Part shown: piece by piece, positions 32,352 to 40,442 of the stretch
Numbering within the stretch: the stretch's first letter is position 1
How the letters are laid out: the number at the start of each line of letters is the position of its first letter
NCBI GenBank assembly: GCA_036406675.1
Contig: DASXAO010000075.1
Coordinates: 6,413-70,412, forward strand
Direction: 5' to 3'
Source of the DNA: SCGC-AG-212-J23 sp036406675
Lineage (GTDB): Bacteria > Pseudomonadota > Gammaproteobacteria > Burkholderiales > SG8-39
DNA: 64,000 nt
Translations under genes and position numbers: made by a program
Notes under the pieces: model-generated
Seen by the model: only the letters and a program-made list of their open reading frames with translations
Told to the model about the DNA's origin: nothing
Database searches by the model: none

Positions 32352-32552
32352 ATGGAAAAACGTTTGACTGACTCGTTTGTTCGCGCAAGCGATGGGCGGT
32401 GGATCTGCATCGAAGCCGTGACTCTGAACCATTCAACGCGCGAAATCCACTTCAAGCCGGGGATGACGTTGGGGCCCGAGGACAGCTTCATGGGCGTCAA
32501 GGTCGCAAAGCTCCTCGAATCGCTTTCGGACGCGCGGCGGGCAGGAAGCTGA
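32352..32552 (+). CDS. small conserved-looking protein, 66 residues
   Basis: The ATG at 32352 opens a 66-residue frame that is a plausible gene in the otherwise unfilled interval 32268-32579. The product is balanced in composition (MEKRLTDSFVRASDGRWICI... HFKPGMTLGPEDSFMGVKVAKLLES) rather than the Arg/Ala-rich type seen in antisense frames here. I do not recognise a family. It converges on the Bug gene at 32580. Confidence 0.5.
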   Translation: MEKRLTDSFVRASDGRWICIEAVTLNHSTREIHFKPGMTLGPEDSFMGVKVAKLLESLSDARRAGS

Positions 32553-32579
32553 GCCGGCCGAGCGTTCCCGGCGCTGCGG

Positions 32580-33551
32580 CTACTCCGCCTTGATGCCGCG
32601 CTCCTTGACGACGCGCGCCCATTTCTTCTGCTCGCGTTCCAGGTGGGCGGCGGCCTCCTCGGGCGTGCTCGCGATCACCGTCAGCCCCCGCTCCTCCCAG
32701 AACTTCGCCTGGTCGGGGGCGCCGAGCACCTTGCGAATCTGCGAATTGACCGAGTCGACAATCGCGCGCGGCGTGCCCTTCGGCGCGGCGACGACGTACC
32801 AGGTCTCGAATTCGTAACCCGGCACGCCGGCCTCGGCGACCGTCGGCAGCTCCGGCATGGCGGGATTGCGCTTGGTGCCGGTCACGGCCAGGGCTCGCAT
32901 CCGGCCGGCTTTCACGAAGGAAATCTCCTGCGAGATGTTGCCGAACGTGGCTGCGACCTCGCCCGCGATGAGCGCCGTGTCCGCGGGGCCTCCGCCCTTG
33001 TACTGCACGGCGACGATGTTGACTTCCGCGAGCAGGTTGAAGAGCTCCCCGGCGATATGCGGATTGGTGCCGACGCCGGCGGCGGAGTAGTAGAGCTGGC
33101 CCGGCTTCGCCTTTGCGAGCTTGATGAGATCCGCGACCGATTTCACCGGCAGCGACGGATGCACGGTCACGAGCGAGGGCGACGAGGCGACGAGCGAGAT
33201 CGAAACGAAGTCGCGCAGCGGGTCGTAGGGCGCGCGCGGCATCAGGAGCTGATTGGTGACGAAGGGGATGGTGTTGATGAGCAGCGTGTAGCCGTCGGGC
33301 GGGGCGTTCATCACGACCTCCGTGCCGATCACGCCCGAGGCGCCCGAGCGGTTGTCGACGACCACCTGCTGGCCCATGCTTTCCGAGAGCTTGGTCGCGA
33401 GCAGGCGGCCGACGACGTCCACGCTGCCGCCGGGCGGAAACGGCGCGACCAGGCGGATCGGCTTCGACGGATAGCTTTGCGCAGCAGCAGGCGGTGCGAG
33501 CGTCAACGCGCCCGCCAGCGTCGCAACCAACAGACCCGATAACCCGTTCAT
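32580..33551 (-). CDS. Bug-type tripartite tricarboxylate transporter substrate-binding protein
   Basis: This 323-residue periplasmic receptor has a signal peptide (MNGLSGLLVATLAGALTLAPPAAA). Bug features are YPSKPIRLVAPFPPGGSVDVVGRLLA, DNRSGASGVIG, VQYKGGGPADTALIAGEVAATF and PTVAEAGVPGYEFE. It lies in tandem with a second Bug gene that ends 16 bases upstream. The two are only moderately similar, so they are separate paralogues rather than a recent duplication. No membrane subunits are nearby. Confidence 0.92.
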   Translation of the reverse strand: MNGLSGLLVATLAGALTLAPPAAAQSYPSKPIRLVAPFPPGGSVDVVGRLLATKLSESMGQQVVVDNRSGASGVIGTEVVMNAPPDGYTLLINTIPFVTNQLLMPRAPYDPLRDFVSISLVASSPSLVTVHPSLPVKSVADLIKLAKAKPGQLYYSAAGVGTNPHIAGELFNLLAEVNIVAVQYKGGGPADTALIAGEVAATFGNISQEISFVKAGRMRALAVTGTKRNPAMPELPTVAEAGVPGYEFETWYVVAAPKGTPRAIVDSVNSQIRKVLGAPDQAKFWEERGLTVIASTPEEAAAHLEREQKKWARVVKERGIKAE

Positions 33552-33567
33552 CGATCTTCTTTCGAGC

Positions 33568-34530
33568 TCAATCCGCCTTGATCCCGGCGGCCTTGATGAT
33601 CGGCCACCATTTTTCGATCTCCGCCTTCTGATGCGCGCCGAGCGCCTCGGGCGTCTGCTTGTCGCGCGGAAGGATTTCCTGCCCGATGTCCATCAAGCGC
33701 TTGCGCGCGTGCTCGTCGGCGGCGGCGTCGACCATCGCGGAGTTGAGCCGCGCGACGACCGCGGCCGGCGTGCCGCGCGGCACCCAGAGCCCGTGCCAGA
33801 CCGCCATGTAATAGCCCGGCATGCCCGCCTCGTCGACCGTCGGGATGTCGGGCGCGACGGAGAGCCGCGAGCCCTGTGTAACCGCGTACGCGCGCACCTT
33901 GCCGGAGCGGATCTGCGGCAGCGCGTTCGCTGCCTGGTCGAAGAAGAGATCGACGTGGCCGGCCATGACGTCGGCCGAGGCCGGCGCGCCGCCGCGGTAA
34001 TGGACGATCTGCGCCGCGCCGCCGGTGAGTTTCTGGAAGTAGACCCCGCTGATATGCGACGGCGTCCCGGCGCCGCCGGTGGCGATGGCGATCGGCTTGC
34101 CGCTGGCGTACGCGATCAGCGACTTGAGGTCCTTCGAGGGCAGGGCGTTTTTAGTGACGATGATCTGCGGGTTGGTCACGAACATGCCGACCGGCGCGAG
34201 GTCCTTCAGCAGGTCGTACGGCAGCTGGTACATGGCGCCGTTGATCACGTGCGGGCCGATGTGGCCGATGCTGACCATGTAGCCGTCGGGCGCCGCGCGC
34301 ACCACGCGGCCTACGCCGATGTTGCCGCCCGCCCCGGTGATGTCCTCCACCAGCACCGTCTGCCCGAGGCTCTTCGTCATCCGCTCGGCCATGATCCGCG
34401 CGATCGTGTCCGTCGGCCCGCCGGCCGAGAACGGCACCACGATCGTGACCGGCTTGGTCGGGAAGCTCTGGGCCAGCGCAGCACTGCACGAAAGGACAGC
34501 GGCTACTGCAAGAAACAGACGCCTTTTCAT
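33568..34530 (-). CDS. Bug-type tripartite tricarboxylate transporter substrate-binding protein
   Basis: This 320-residue receptor starts at the ATG at 34530, where the signal peptide begins (MKRRLFLAVAAVLSCSAALA). The mature part has FPTKPVTIVVPFSAGGPTDTIARIMAERM, EDITGAGGNIGVGRVV and HYRGGAPASADVMAGHVDLFFDQAANALP. The usual PYKGxGP segment is modified to HYRGGAP. It is the first of two tandem Bug genes and is divergent from the SYLF gene, 59 bases apart. Confidence 0.92.
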   Translation of the reverse strand: MKRRLFLAVAAVLSCSAALAQSFPTKPVTIVVPFSAGGPTDTIARIMAERMTKSLGQTVLVEDITGAGGNIGVGRVVRAAPDGYMVSIGHIGPHVINGAMYQLPYDLLKDLAPVGMFVTNPQIIVTKNALPSKDLKSLIAYASGKPIAIATGGAGTPSHISGVYFQKLTGGAAQIVHYRGGAPASADVMAGHVDLFFDQAANALPQIRSGKVRAYAVTQGSRLSVAPDIPTVDEAGMPGYYMAVWHGLWVPRGTPAAVVARLNSAMVDAAADEHARKRLMDIGQEILPRDKQTPEALGAHQKAEIEKWWPIIKAAGIKAD

Positions 34531-34589
34531 GGCACCCCCTCTGCGCGCCATGGTAACCGCTATTCTTTGTTTAGGACTAACATGACCGC

Positions 34590-35165
34590 ATGCGCGCTCG
34601 ATTGCTCAAATGGTCGTTCACCCTGTTCGTCCTCATTGCGCTTGCCCCGGCTTTCGCCGACGACTATGCCGACGCCATCAAGGTGTTCCGCAACGCAGGC
34701 GAGAGCGGGAAGTTCTTCAAGAACAGCTACGGCTACGCGGTGTTTCCGACCGTTGGCAAGGGCGCCGTCGGGATCGGCGTCGGGCACGGCTCGGGTCGCG
34801 CCTACGTCGGCGGCAAGTACGTCGGCGACACTTCGATGACGCAGGTGAGCGTAGGCCTGCAGCTGGGCGGGCAGGCCTACCGCGAGATCATCTTTTTCCA
34901 GAACCAGGCCGCGTTCAAGGAATTTACCAGCGGCAACTTCGAGTTCGGCGCCCAGGCGAGCGCGGTGGCCATCACGGCGGGCGCATCGGCTCAGGCGGGC
35001 ACGACCGGCACGACGGCGGGTGCGAGCGGCACTCAGAACAAGGCGGCGACGGCGAAAGTCGGATACCAGAAAGGGATCGCGGTTTTCACGGTCACCACGG
35101 GCGGGCTGATGTACGAAGCGAGCATCGGCGGCCAGAAATTCAGCTACGAGCCGAAGAAAAAGTAA
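34590..35165 (+). CDS. SYLF/YSC84-type lipid-binding protein
   Basis: This 191-residue protein has a signal peptide (LLKWSFTLFVLIALAPAFA) and a C-terminal SYLF/Ysc84 domain. Landmarks are YGYAVFPTVGKGAVGIGVGHGSGRAYVGGKYVGDTSMTQVSVGLQLGGQAYREIIFFQNQ as consecutive blocks, GNFEFGAQASAVAITAGASAQAG, and KGIAVFTVTTGGLMYEASIGGQKF. A short Gly/Thr/Ala insert (TGTTAGASGT) lies in the middle of the domain. Bacterial members are periplasmic or outer-membrane associated with poorly defined lipid-binding roles. It converges on the large regulator gene, 2 bases away. Confidence 0.88.
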   Translation: MRARLLKWSFTLFVLIALAPAFADDYADAIKVFRNAGESGKFFKNSYGYAVFPTVGKGAVGIGVGHGSGRAYVGGKYVGDTSMTQVSVGLQLGGQAYREIIFFQNQAAFKEFTSGNFEFGAQASAVAITAGASAQAGTTGTTAGASGTQNKAATAKVGYQKGIAVFTVTTGGLMYEASIGGQKFSYEPKKK

Positions 35166-35167
35166 GG

Positions 35168-38100
35168 CTAGCGCGCCGTCAGGGTCTGGTAGACGAGTTC
35201 GGTCTCCGTCGACGGCCTGACGGACAGCACGATCGACAGCATATCGCGGCAGCGGCGGTAGACCTCGATCGCCTGGGCGGCTTCGCCGCGGTCCGCGAGG
35301 AGTTTCATGAGCGCGCGGTAGACCGGCTCGGCGGTGCGCTCCAGTTCCAATGCAGCGCGGTAGCATTGCTCGGCCTCCCCGCTTCGTCTGCCGGCTTCCA
35401 GGCGCGCGCCCCAACGCAACACGAGGTCGACATAGCGACTGCGCAGTCGCTCGCGATAGGGCGGGGCCCACGCAAAGTCCTCCTCGCCGAGGAACGGCCC
35501 GCGAAAGAGCGCGAGAGCCCTGGCCGGCGCCTCGTGATCCCGCGGCGATTGCGTCGCTCGTTCGGTGAGCGCCTCGAACGCGAAGGCATCGACCCAGCAG
35601 ACGCGGCGGTCCAGGAACAGCTGCCCGCCTTCCAGGCAGACTGCCTGCTCCGAGCCCAGGAGCTTGCGCAGCCGGTGAAGGGTGATCTCGAAAGCCTTCT
35701 TGCCGGCGTCGCCTTCGCTCTCTTGCCACAGTGCGTCGATCGCCGCGCCGACCGCAACGCGCGCGCCGCCCTGCGCGACGATGAACTTCAGGAGTTCATG
35801 CGGCTTCTTCGGCTGCTTGCGGCCCTTGAATTCCGTCGCCTCCTTCCCGGCCAACTCGATGCCGAACCTGCCGAGGACGCTTACGCGCGCCGCCCACGGC
35901 CAGGACTCGGGCGCCTCGGCGGGCGGCTCGAGCGAGAGGGCGGAGATTAGATCGCTCGCAGTTCCCACCTCCACGCCGTGGCGCAGCGCCAGCGTGCAGA
36001 CCTCGGCCATGAGCGCGCGCGGCAGCACCACCGAGCCTACGCGCATGCCGTGGCGCGCACCGAGGGCTAGGGCTTGTCGGAGGGACTCGAGCGCTAGGTC
36101 CTGCCGGCCGCCGCGTGCATGTGCGAGCGTGGCGAGCAGAAGCGCGGGATAGAGGGTAACGGGCTGGCGTGAATCGACCGCCAGCCGCGCTGCATTCGCC
36201 AGTTGCTCCACCGCTTCGCCGAGGCTGGCGTCTTCCAGCAGCACCAGTCCATGGAGCGTCTCCACGCGCGGCCGGAACGAGCCATCGGGTGGCACGAGCT
36301 GGAGCAGCTCGCGCACCGCCGCGCGGGCCGCAGGCAGATCGTGATCGGCGACGGCCACGTGCGTGGCAGCAACGAGGTAGTGGATGCGCGCCATGGCGGA
36401 CGAGCCGGCGAGCAGCGCGAGACGCTCCTTCGCCGCGCGGGCGGCCGCCATGTCGCCCAGGCCGATGTGGCAACGCATTGCCGCCGTCGCGAGCGTCGCC
36501 TCGTGCGCCGGGAACCCGCTCGTCTCCACCAGCTCGCGCACGCGCGCGATGATGTCCGCCACTTCGCCCCAGCGGCCTTCGCTCGCACGCAGCAGCGCCG
36601 TGACGATCATGAAGTTCAGCCGCTCGCTCGCGCCGACGCCGCGCTGCTCCGGCAGGCGTGCATGCTCGGCGACGATCTCGCGCAGGCGAGCGTAGTCGCC
36701 GGCGAGCGAGACCGCGGAGGCGACGAAGTTCACCATGCGCAGTCGCTGCGCCGGGTCGGTATGCAGGCGCGCGAGCTCGGCGGCGCGGTCGAGCCAGCGC
36801 GAGAGCACCGGGTGGGTGCCGGATAGACGCGGGTCGAAGCGGAAGCGCCCGAACGTGCCGAGGATCTCCGCTTCTTCCTCCGGCGTGGCGCGATGCCGTG
36901 CCGTGAGCTGCTCGAGCTCGGCGAGGCAGGCGTGCAACTCGGCGAGCGGGTCATTGAGGCGGATTCGCCAGATGCGCGCGGTGCACGCGCCGACGTAGTC
37001 ATCGCGTGCGTCAAAGAGCGCGCATGCCTCTCGCACGGTGTCGAGGAAGGCCGGCTCGTGAGCGCCGGCCTGGCAGATCCCCTTCCAGAGCAGCACCCAG
37101 GGGGCGTCTTTGGCGAGGGCCGGCGGGATCGCGTCGATCCAGCCGCGCAGCGTGCGGAAACGGCCGCGTCCCATCATGTCGTCCGCGTAGCGGCGCACGA
37201 ACGCCTTCAGCCCTTCCCAGTCGCGAGCCTCTATCAGCAGCAGCGCCGCCACGTCGATCTGCTCCTCCTGCTCCAGCAGCTCGGCGGCCTTCACGCGCAG
37301 CGCGGCAATCTCGGCAGACGTCATTGCCTCGCTCGCCCGATCGACGAGGAACTTGCGGAACAGCGGGTGGTACTCGTACACCGGCGTCGTCTGGCTCCGG
37401 CGCTCGGTGAAGAAGTTGTCGCGGCTGAGCTCGGCCAGGATGCGCGCTGAGCGGCCGTCGCCGGTGAGTCGCTCGGCGAGCTTCGGCGTCAGGGATGGGA
37501 TGCAGGCCGTCTGGAGCAGAAAAGCGCGCTGTGCCGGCGCGATGCGCGCGAAGATCTCCGCCGCGAAGTAATCGAACAAGGACTCGGGCGCAGAGTCGGC
37601 CGAGGTTTCGAACGGAACGCCCCGCTGGGCGGCGCGCAGCAGAAGCGTGAGGCCGGCCGCCCAGCCACGCGAGAGCTCGCGGATGCGCGCGATGTCGGCT
37701 TCGCCGTGGACGCCGGCGCTCTGGGCAAGCACCGCTGACTCCTCGAGCGAAAAGGCGAGCTCGTGGCGCTCGATGGCAGCGAATTCGGCGCTCGCCACCC
37801 AGCGCGCCAAAGCCGCCGGCGGCTTGGCGCGGCTCACGACGATCACGCGCGCGTGCGCCGGCAGCTCGGCGAGGAGGGCGTTCATCGCCTCGTGCAGGCG
37901 CGCGTCGGCGGGCACTTCCTGGTAGGCGTCGAAGACGAGCGTGAGCTGCTCGGGAAACCGGGCGAAGAACGTTTCGAAAAAGGGCCGCGCGAACGCGTCC
38001 AGGCCCGCTCCATCGTGCTCGGGCGCGAACGCCGGGAGCGGCTCGCGCGCGCCGCGCCCCTGTCCGGCCTGGCGCAGGTAGTGGAAGAAGGTCGCGACGT

Positions 38101-38344
38101 CGGCGTCACGGGAGTCGACCTGGTACCAGAGCGATCGCATCCGCCGCGTCTCAAGGTAAGTCGACACAAGGGAGGTCTTGCCGGCGCCACCCGGGCCCGA
38201 GACCCACACCAGTTTCCGGCGCAGGCTCTCGTCCAGGAGCCGGAACAGGCGCTCGCGACGCACGAGGCCGCCTGCGGCTGGACGCGTCAGCTTCGCTGGC
38301 AGCGCCTTGCGCGCAGCAGGCGCCGTCTCGGAGGCGGAGATCAC
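35168..38344 (-). CDS. large ATPase transcriptional regulator with C-terminal winged helix and BTAD domain
   Basis: This 1058-residue protein starts at a GTG. An N-terminal NTPase of the MalT/STAND type carries Walker A GPGGAGKTSLV (residues about 50-60) and a Walker-B-like LTLVFDAYQEV. Residues about 350-800 form a helical repeat (TPR-like) sensor region. The C terminus, from about 800, holds an OmpR-type winged helix (VSVLGRFGIELAGKEATEFKGRKQPKKPHELL... ALWQESEGDAGKKAFEITLHRLRKLLG) and a bacterial transcriptional activation domain (YRAALELERTAEPVYRALMKLLADRGE). There is no LuxR helix-turn-helix. It is divergent from a Bug gene at 38557 and probably controls it. Confidence 0.88.
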   Translation of the reverse strand: MISASETAPAARKALPAKLTRPAAGGLVRRERLFRLLDESLRRKLVWVSGPGGAGKTSLVSTYLETRRMRSLWYQVDSRDADVATFFHYLRQAGQGRGAREPLPAFAPEHDGAGLDAFARPFFETFFARFPEQLTLVFDAYQEVPADARLHEAMNALLAELPAHARVIVVSRAKPPAALARWVASAEFAAIERHELAFSLEESAVLAQSAGVHGEADIARIRELSRGWAAGLTLLLRAAQRGVPFETSADSAPESLFDYFAAEIFARIAPAQRAFLLQTACIPSLTPKLAERLTGDGRSARILAELSRDNFFTERRSQTTPVYEYHPLFRKFLVDRASEAMTSAEIAALRVKAAELLEQEEQIDVAALLLIEARDWEGLKAFVRRYADDMMGRGRFRTLRGWIDAIPPALAKDAPWVLLWKGICQAGAHEPAFLDTVREACALFDARDDYVGACTARIWRIRLNDPLAELHACLAELEQLTARHRATPEEEAEILGTFGRFRFDPRLSGTHPVLSRWLDRAAELARLHTDPAQRLRMVNFVASAVSLAGDYARLREIVAEHARLPEQRGVGASERLNFMIVTALLRASEGRWGEVADIIARVRELVETSGFPAHEATLATAAMRCHIGLGDMAAARAAKERLALLAGSSAMARIHYLVAATHVAVADHDLPAARAAVRELLQLVPPDGSFRPRVETLHGLVLLEDASLGEAVEQLANAARLAVDSRQPVTLYPALLLATLAHARGGRQDLALESLRQALALGARHGMRVGSVVLPRALMAEVCTLALRHGVEVGTASDLISALSLEPPAEAPESWPWAARVSVLGRFGIELAGKEATEFKGRKQPKKPHELLKFIVAQGGARVAVGAAIDALWQESEGDAGKKAFEITLHRLRKLLGSEQAVCLEGGQLFLDRRVCWVDAFAFEALTERATQSPRDHEAPARALALFRGPFLGEEDFAWAPPYRERLRSRYVDLVLRWGARLEAGRRSGEAEQCYRAALELERTAEPVYRALMKLLADRGEAAQAIEVYRRCRDMLSIVLSVRPSTETELVYQTLTAR

Positions 38345-38522
38345 GATGTCAGCCTCCGTTCAGGTTGCAACGCTCGAGTAGGTACAACGGTAGGTGGGTT
38401 GCGGCACTTTCGCGCTTACACCCTTTCCAGGGGGGGTATTCCGGGCGTTCCGCGACCGCGCCGGCACATTTTTGCTTCGGTAGGCGGTCCGTAGGCTTGT
38501 GCCACCGAGCATGACAGGCATC

Positions 38523-38537
38523 CGGATCGCCGATCCG
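38523..38537. promoter_or_regulatory. candidate operator: 7-bp inverted repeat ahead of the Bug gene
   Basis: CGGATCG and CGATCCG flank a single C, forming a perfect dyad 19 bases upstream of the ATG at 38557, in the 212-base divergent region between the large regulator and the Bug gene. Its position suggests a regulator-binding site. I saw no other good copy nearby. No clear sigma-70 boxes were identified. Confidence 0.4.
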
Positions 38538-38556
38538 CTCACTTGGGAGAAGCAAG

Positions 38557-39549
38557 ATGAACCTGGCTCAACGAAACGACGTACGCCGTAAGTTCCTCGC
38601 GGCCGCTGCGCTGGCCTTGGCCATGATTTCCTCCTGTGCTTTCGCGCAACCGAACGGCGCGAAGCCGATCACCATCGTGGTTCCATTCCCGCCGGGCAGC
38701 ACGGCAGACCTGCTGCCGCGCATGGTGGCGCCGTACCTCACCCAGGCCATGGGAATGCCAGTCATCGTCGAGAACAAGCCCGGGGCGAGCGGCTCGATCG
38801 GCGCGGCCTACGTCGCTCGGGCGGAGCCAAACGGTCGGACGCTCCTGGTCACGCCGACTGTCATCCTTGCAGTCAATCAGTGGCTCTACAAGGACCTTGG
38901 CTACAACCCGGACAAGGACTTCGCGCCGATCACGAACGCCGCAGCGACGCCCAATGTCTGGGTGGCGCAGCCGGCTTTCGCGGCGAAGAGCCTCGCCGAG
39001 GTCGTGTCCCTATCTCGTAGCCAGCGGGGTGGGCTGAGCTTCGCCTCCGGCGGCAACGGCACCTCGCACCACCTCTGCGGCGAGCTTCTTCGCAAGGCCA
39101 CCGGCGCCAACCTCGTGCATGTCCCTTACAAGGGGCCGGCGCCGGCGCTCCAGGACGTGCTCGCCGGCCAGGTGCCGCTCATTTGCGACAACCTGTCCAA
39201 CGTGCTGCCGCACATCCGCGCCGGTCGGCTGCGTCCGCTCGCCGTGACTGCGGCCGCGCGCCATCCGGCGTTGCCGGACGTCCCGACCACGGCCGAAGCC
39301 GGCTTCCCCGGCGCGGACCTCGGCGTCTGGTACGGCTTCGTCGCACCCGCCGGCACGCCGAAGGCGCTGATCGAGCGCCTGAACGGCGAGCTCGCGCGCG
39401 CACTGCACGCACCGCAAGTTGCGAGCAAGCTGGAAGGGCTGGGCCTCACTATCGTCGCGAACTCCCCGGAGGAGTTCGGCAGGTTCATCGCCGCGGAGGC
39501 GACCCGCATGCGGGCGCTCGTGCAGGCGAGCGGTGCGGCGGCCGACTAG
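38557..39549 (+). CDS. Bug-type tripartite tricarboxylate transporter substrate-binding protein
   Basis: This 330-residue periplasmic receptor has an N-terminal signal with an RRKFLAAAALALAMISS segment, unusually basic before the hydrophobic stretch. Bug features are KPITIVVPFPPGSTADLLPRMVAPYL, ENKPGASGSIGAAYV, VPYKGPAPALQDVLAGQVPLICDNLSNVLP and PTTAEAGFPGAD. It stands alone with its own promoter region opposite the large ATPase/BTAD regulator. The regulator and the receptor may therefore act as a sensing pair. Confidence 0.92.
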   Translation: MNLAQRNDVRRKFLAAAALALAMISSCAFAQPNGAKPITIVVPFPPGSTADLLPRMVAPYLTQAMGMPVIVENKPGASGSIGAAYVARAEPNGRTLLVTPTVILAVNQWLYKDLGYNPDKDFAPITNAAATPNVWVAQPAFAAKSLAEVVSLSRSQRGGLSFASGGNGTSHHLCGELLRKATGANLVHVPYKGPAPALQDVLAGQVPLICDNLSNVLPHIRAGRLRPLAVTAAARHPALPDVPTTAEAGFPGADLGVWYGFVAPAGTPKALIERLNGELARALHAPQVASKLEGLGLTIVANSPEEFGRFIAAEATRMRALVQASGAAAD

Positions 39550-39573
39550 GCCCCGTTGAACCTGCAGGGGGCA

Positions 39574-39855
39574 CTATCGTGACGACCAGGGCGCGGGCGA
39601 GAGGGTCCGCGTCCCGAAATCGGTCCAGCTCAGCCCGAAGAGCAGCGCGAGCCAGAGCAGGCCGATGCAGGCGGCGAGGCGCAGCAGCGCGCCCGCCTGC
39701 CGCAGGTGCATGAAGAACACGGCGATGAGCAGCGCCTTGAGGCAGGAGATCGCCATGTTGGTCGCGCTGTTCCAGGGCCCCATCGGCAGGTAGGCGCTGC
39801 CGAAGGTCAGCGCGAGAAGCGCCATCAGGCCGAGCCAGGTGAGCACGTAGCTCAT
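39574..39855 (-). CDS. ctaF: cytochrome c oxidase subunit IV (small membrane subunit)
   Basis: This 93-residue protein has three membrane segments: SYVLTWLGLMALLALTFGSAYLP, ATNMAISCLKALLIAVFFMHLRQ, and LAACIGLLWLALLFGLSW. The middle segment, with FFMHL, is the landmark of bacterial subunit IV. It is the last gene of the oxidase operon and overlaps the stop of subunit III by 4 bases (ATGA). It stabilises the CuB site region in homologous oxidases. Confidence 0.85.
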   Translation of the reverse strand: MSYVLTWLGLMALLALTFGSAYLPMGPWNSATNMAISCLKALLIAVFFMHLRQAGALLRLAACIGLLWLALLFGLSWTDFGTRTLSPAPWSSR

Positions 39856-40442
39856 GCGTTGTAGCGCTCGAGCAGGTAGAACATCGGATAGAGAAAGACC
39901 CAAACGACGTCGATGAAGTGCCAATAGAGGCCGCTCACCTCGACCGGCGCGTGGTACTCGGCGCTGAAGCGCTTCGCGTACAGCCATAGCCACGCCACCA
40001 CTCCGACGCCGATGGTGAGGTGCACGGCGTGCAGGCCGGTCATCGCGTAGTAGAGGAAGTAGAACCGCGCCTCGCCGCCGGCCGCGCGCGCGGCTTCGCC
40101 GAACTCCATCACCCACTCGCTCGCCTTGATGCCGAGGAAGGCAAGGCCGAACAGCGCGGTCAGCGCGAGCCAGATCCTGGTCGGCCCGCTCCTCTGGGCG
40201 GCGCGCACGGCGAGCGCCATGGTTAGGCTGCTCGTCATGAGGATCGCGGTGTTCAGCGTGCCGAGCGCGATGTGCATGTGATGGCTGCCCGAGACGAAGG
40301 CGTCGTGCTGTGCGAGCCGCGCGTGCACGTAGCCGAAGAAAAGCGGGCCGAAGAACATGAGCTCGGTCGCGAGGAACGCCCACATGCCGAAGAGCGACGC
40401 CTCGCGGCGTTCGAGCGCGCTACCGAACTGGCTGGTAGTCAT
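39852..40442 (-). CDS. ctaE: cytochrome c oxidase subunit III
   Basis: This 196-residue protein belongs to the heme-copper oxidase subunit III family. It shows LFGMWAFLATELMFFGPLFFGYVHARL, LTMALAVRAA, and the C-terminal HFIDVVWVFLYPMFYLLER, with the conserved HF-D-W pattern. It is a five-helix form, shorter than the seven-helix mitochondrial type and as expected for caa3 enzymes. Its start lies inside the 3' end of the subunit I gene (23-base overlap). Confidence 0.92.
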   Translation of the reverse strand: MTTSQFGSALERREASLFGMWAFLATELMFFGPLFFGYVHARLAQHDAFVSGSHHMHIALGTLNTAILMTSSLTMALAVRAAQRSGPTRIWLALTALFGLAFLGIKASEWVMEFGEAARAAGGEARFYFLYYAMTGLHAVHLTIGVGVVAWLWLYAKRFSAEYHAPVEVSGLYWHFIDVVWVFLYPMFYLLERYNA

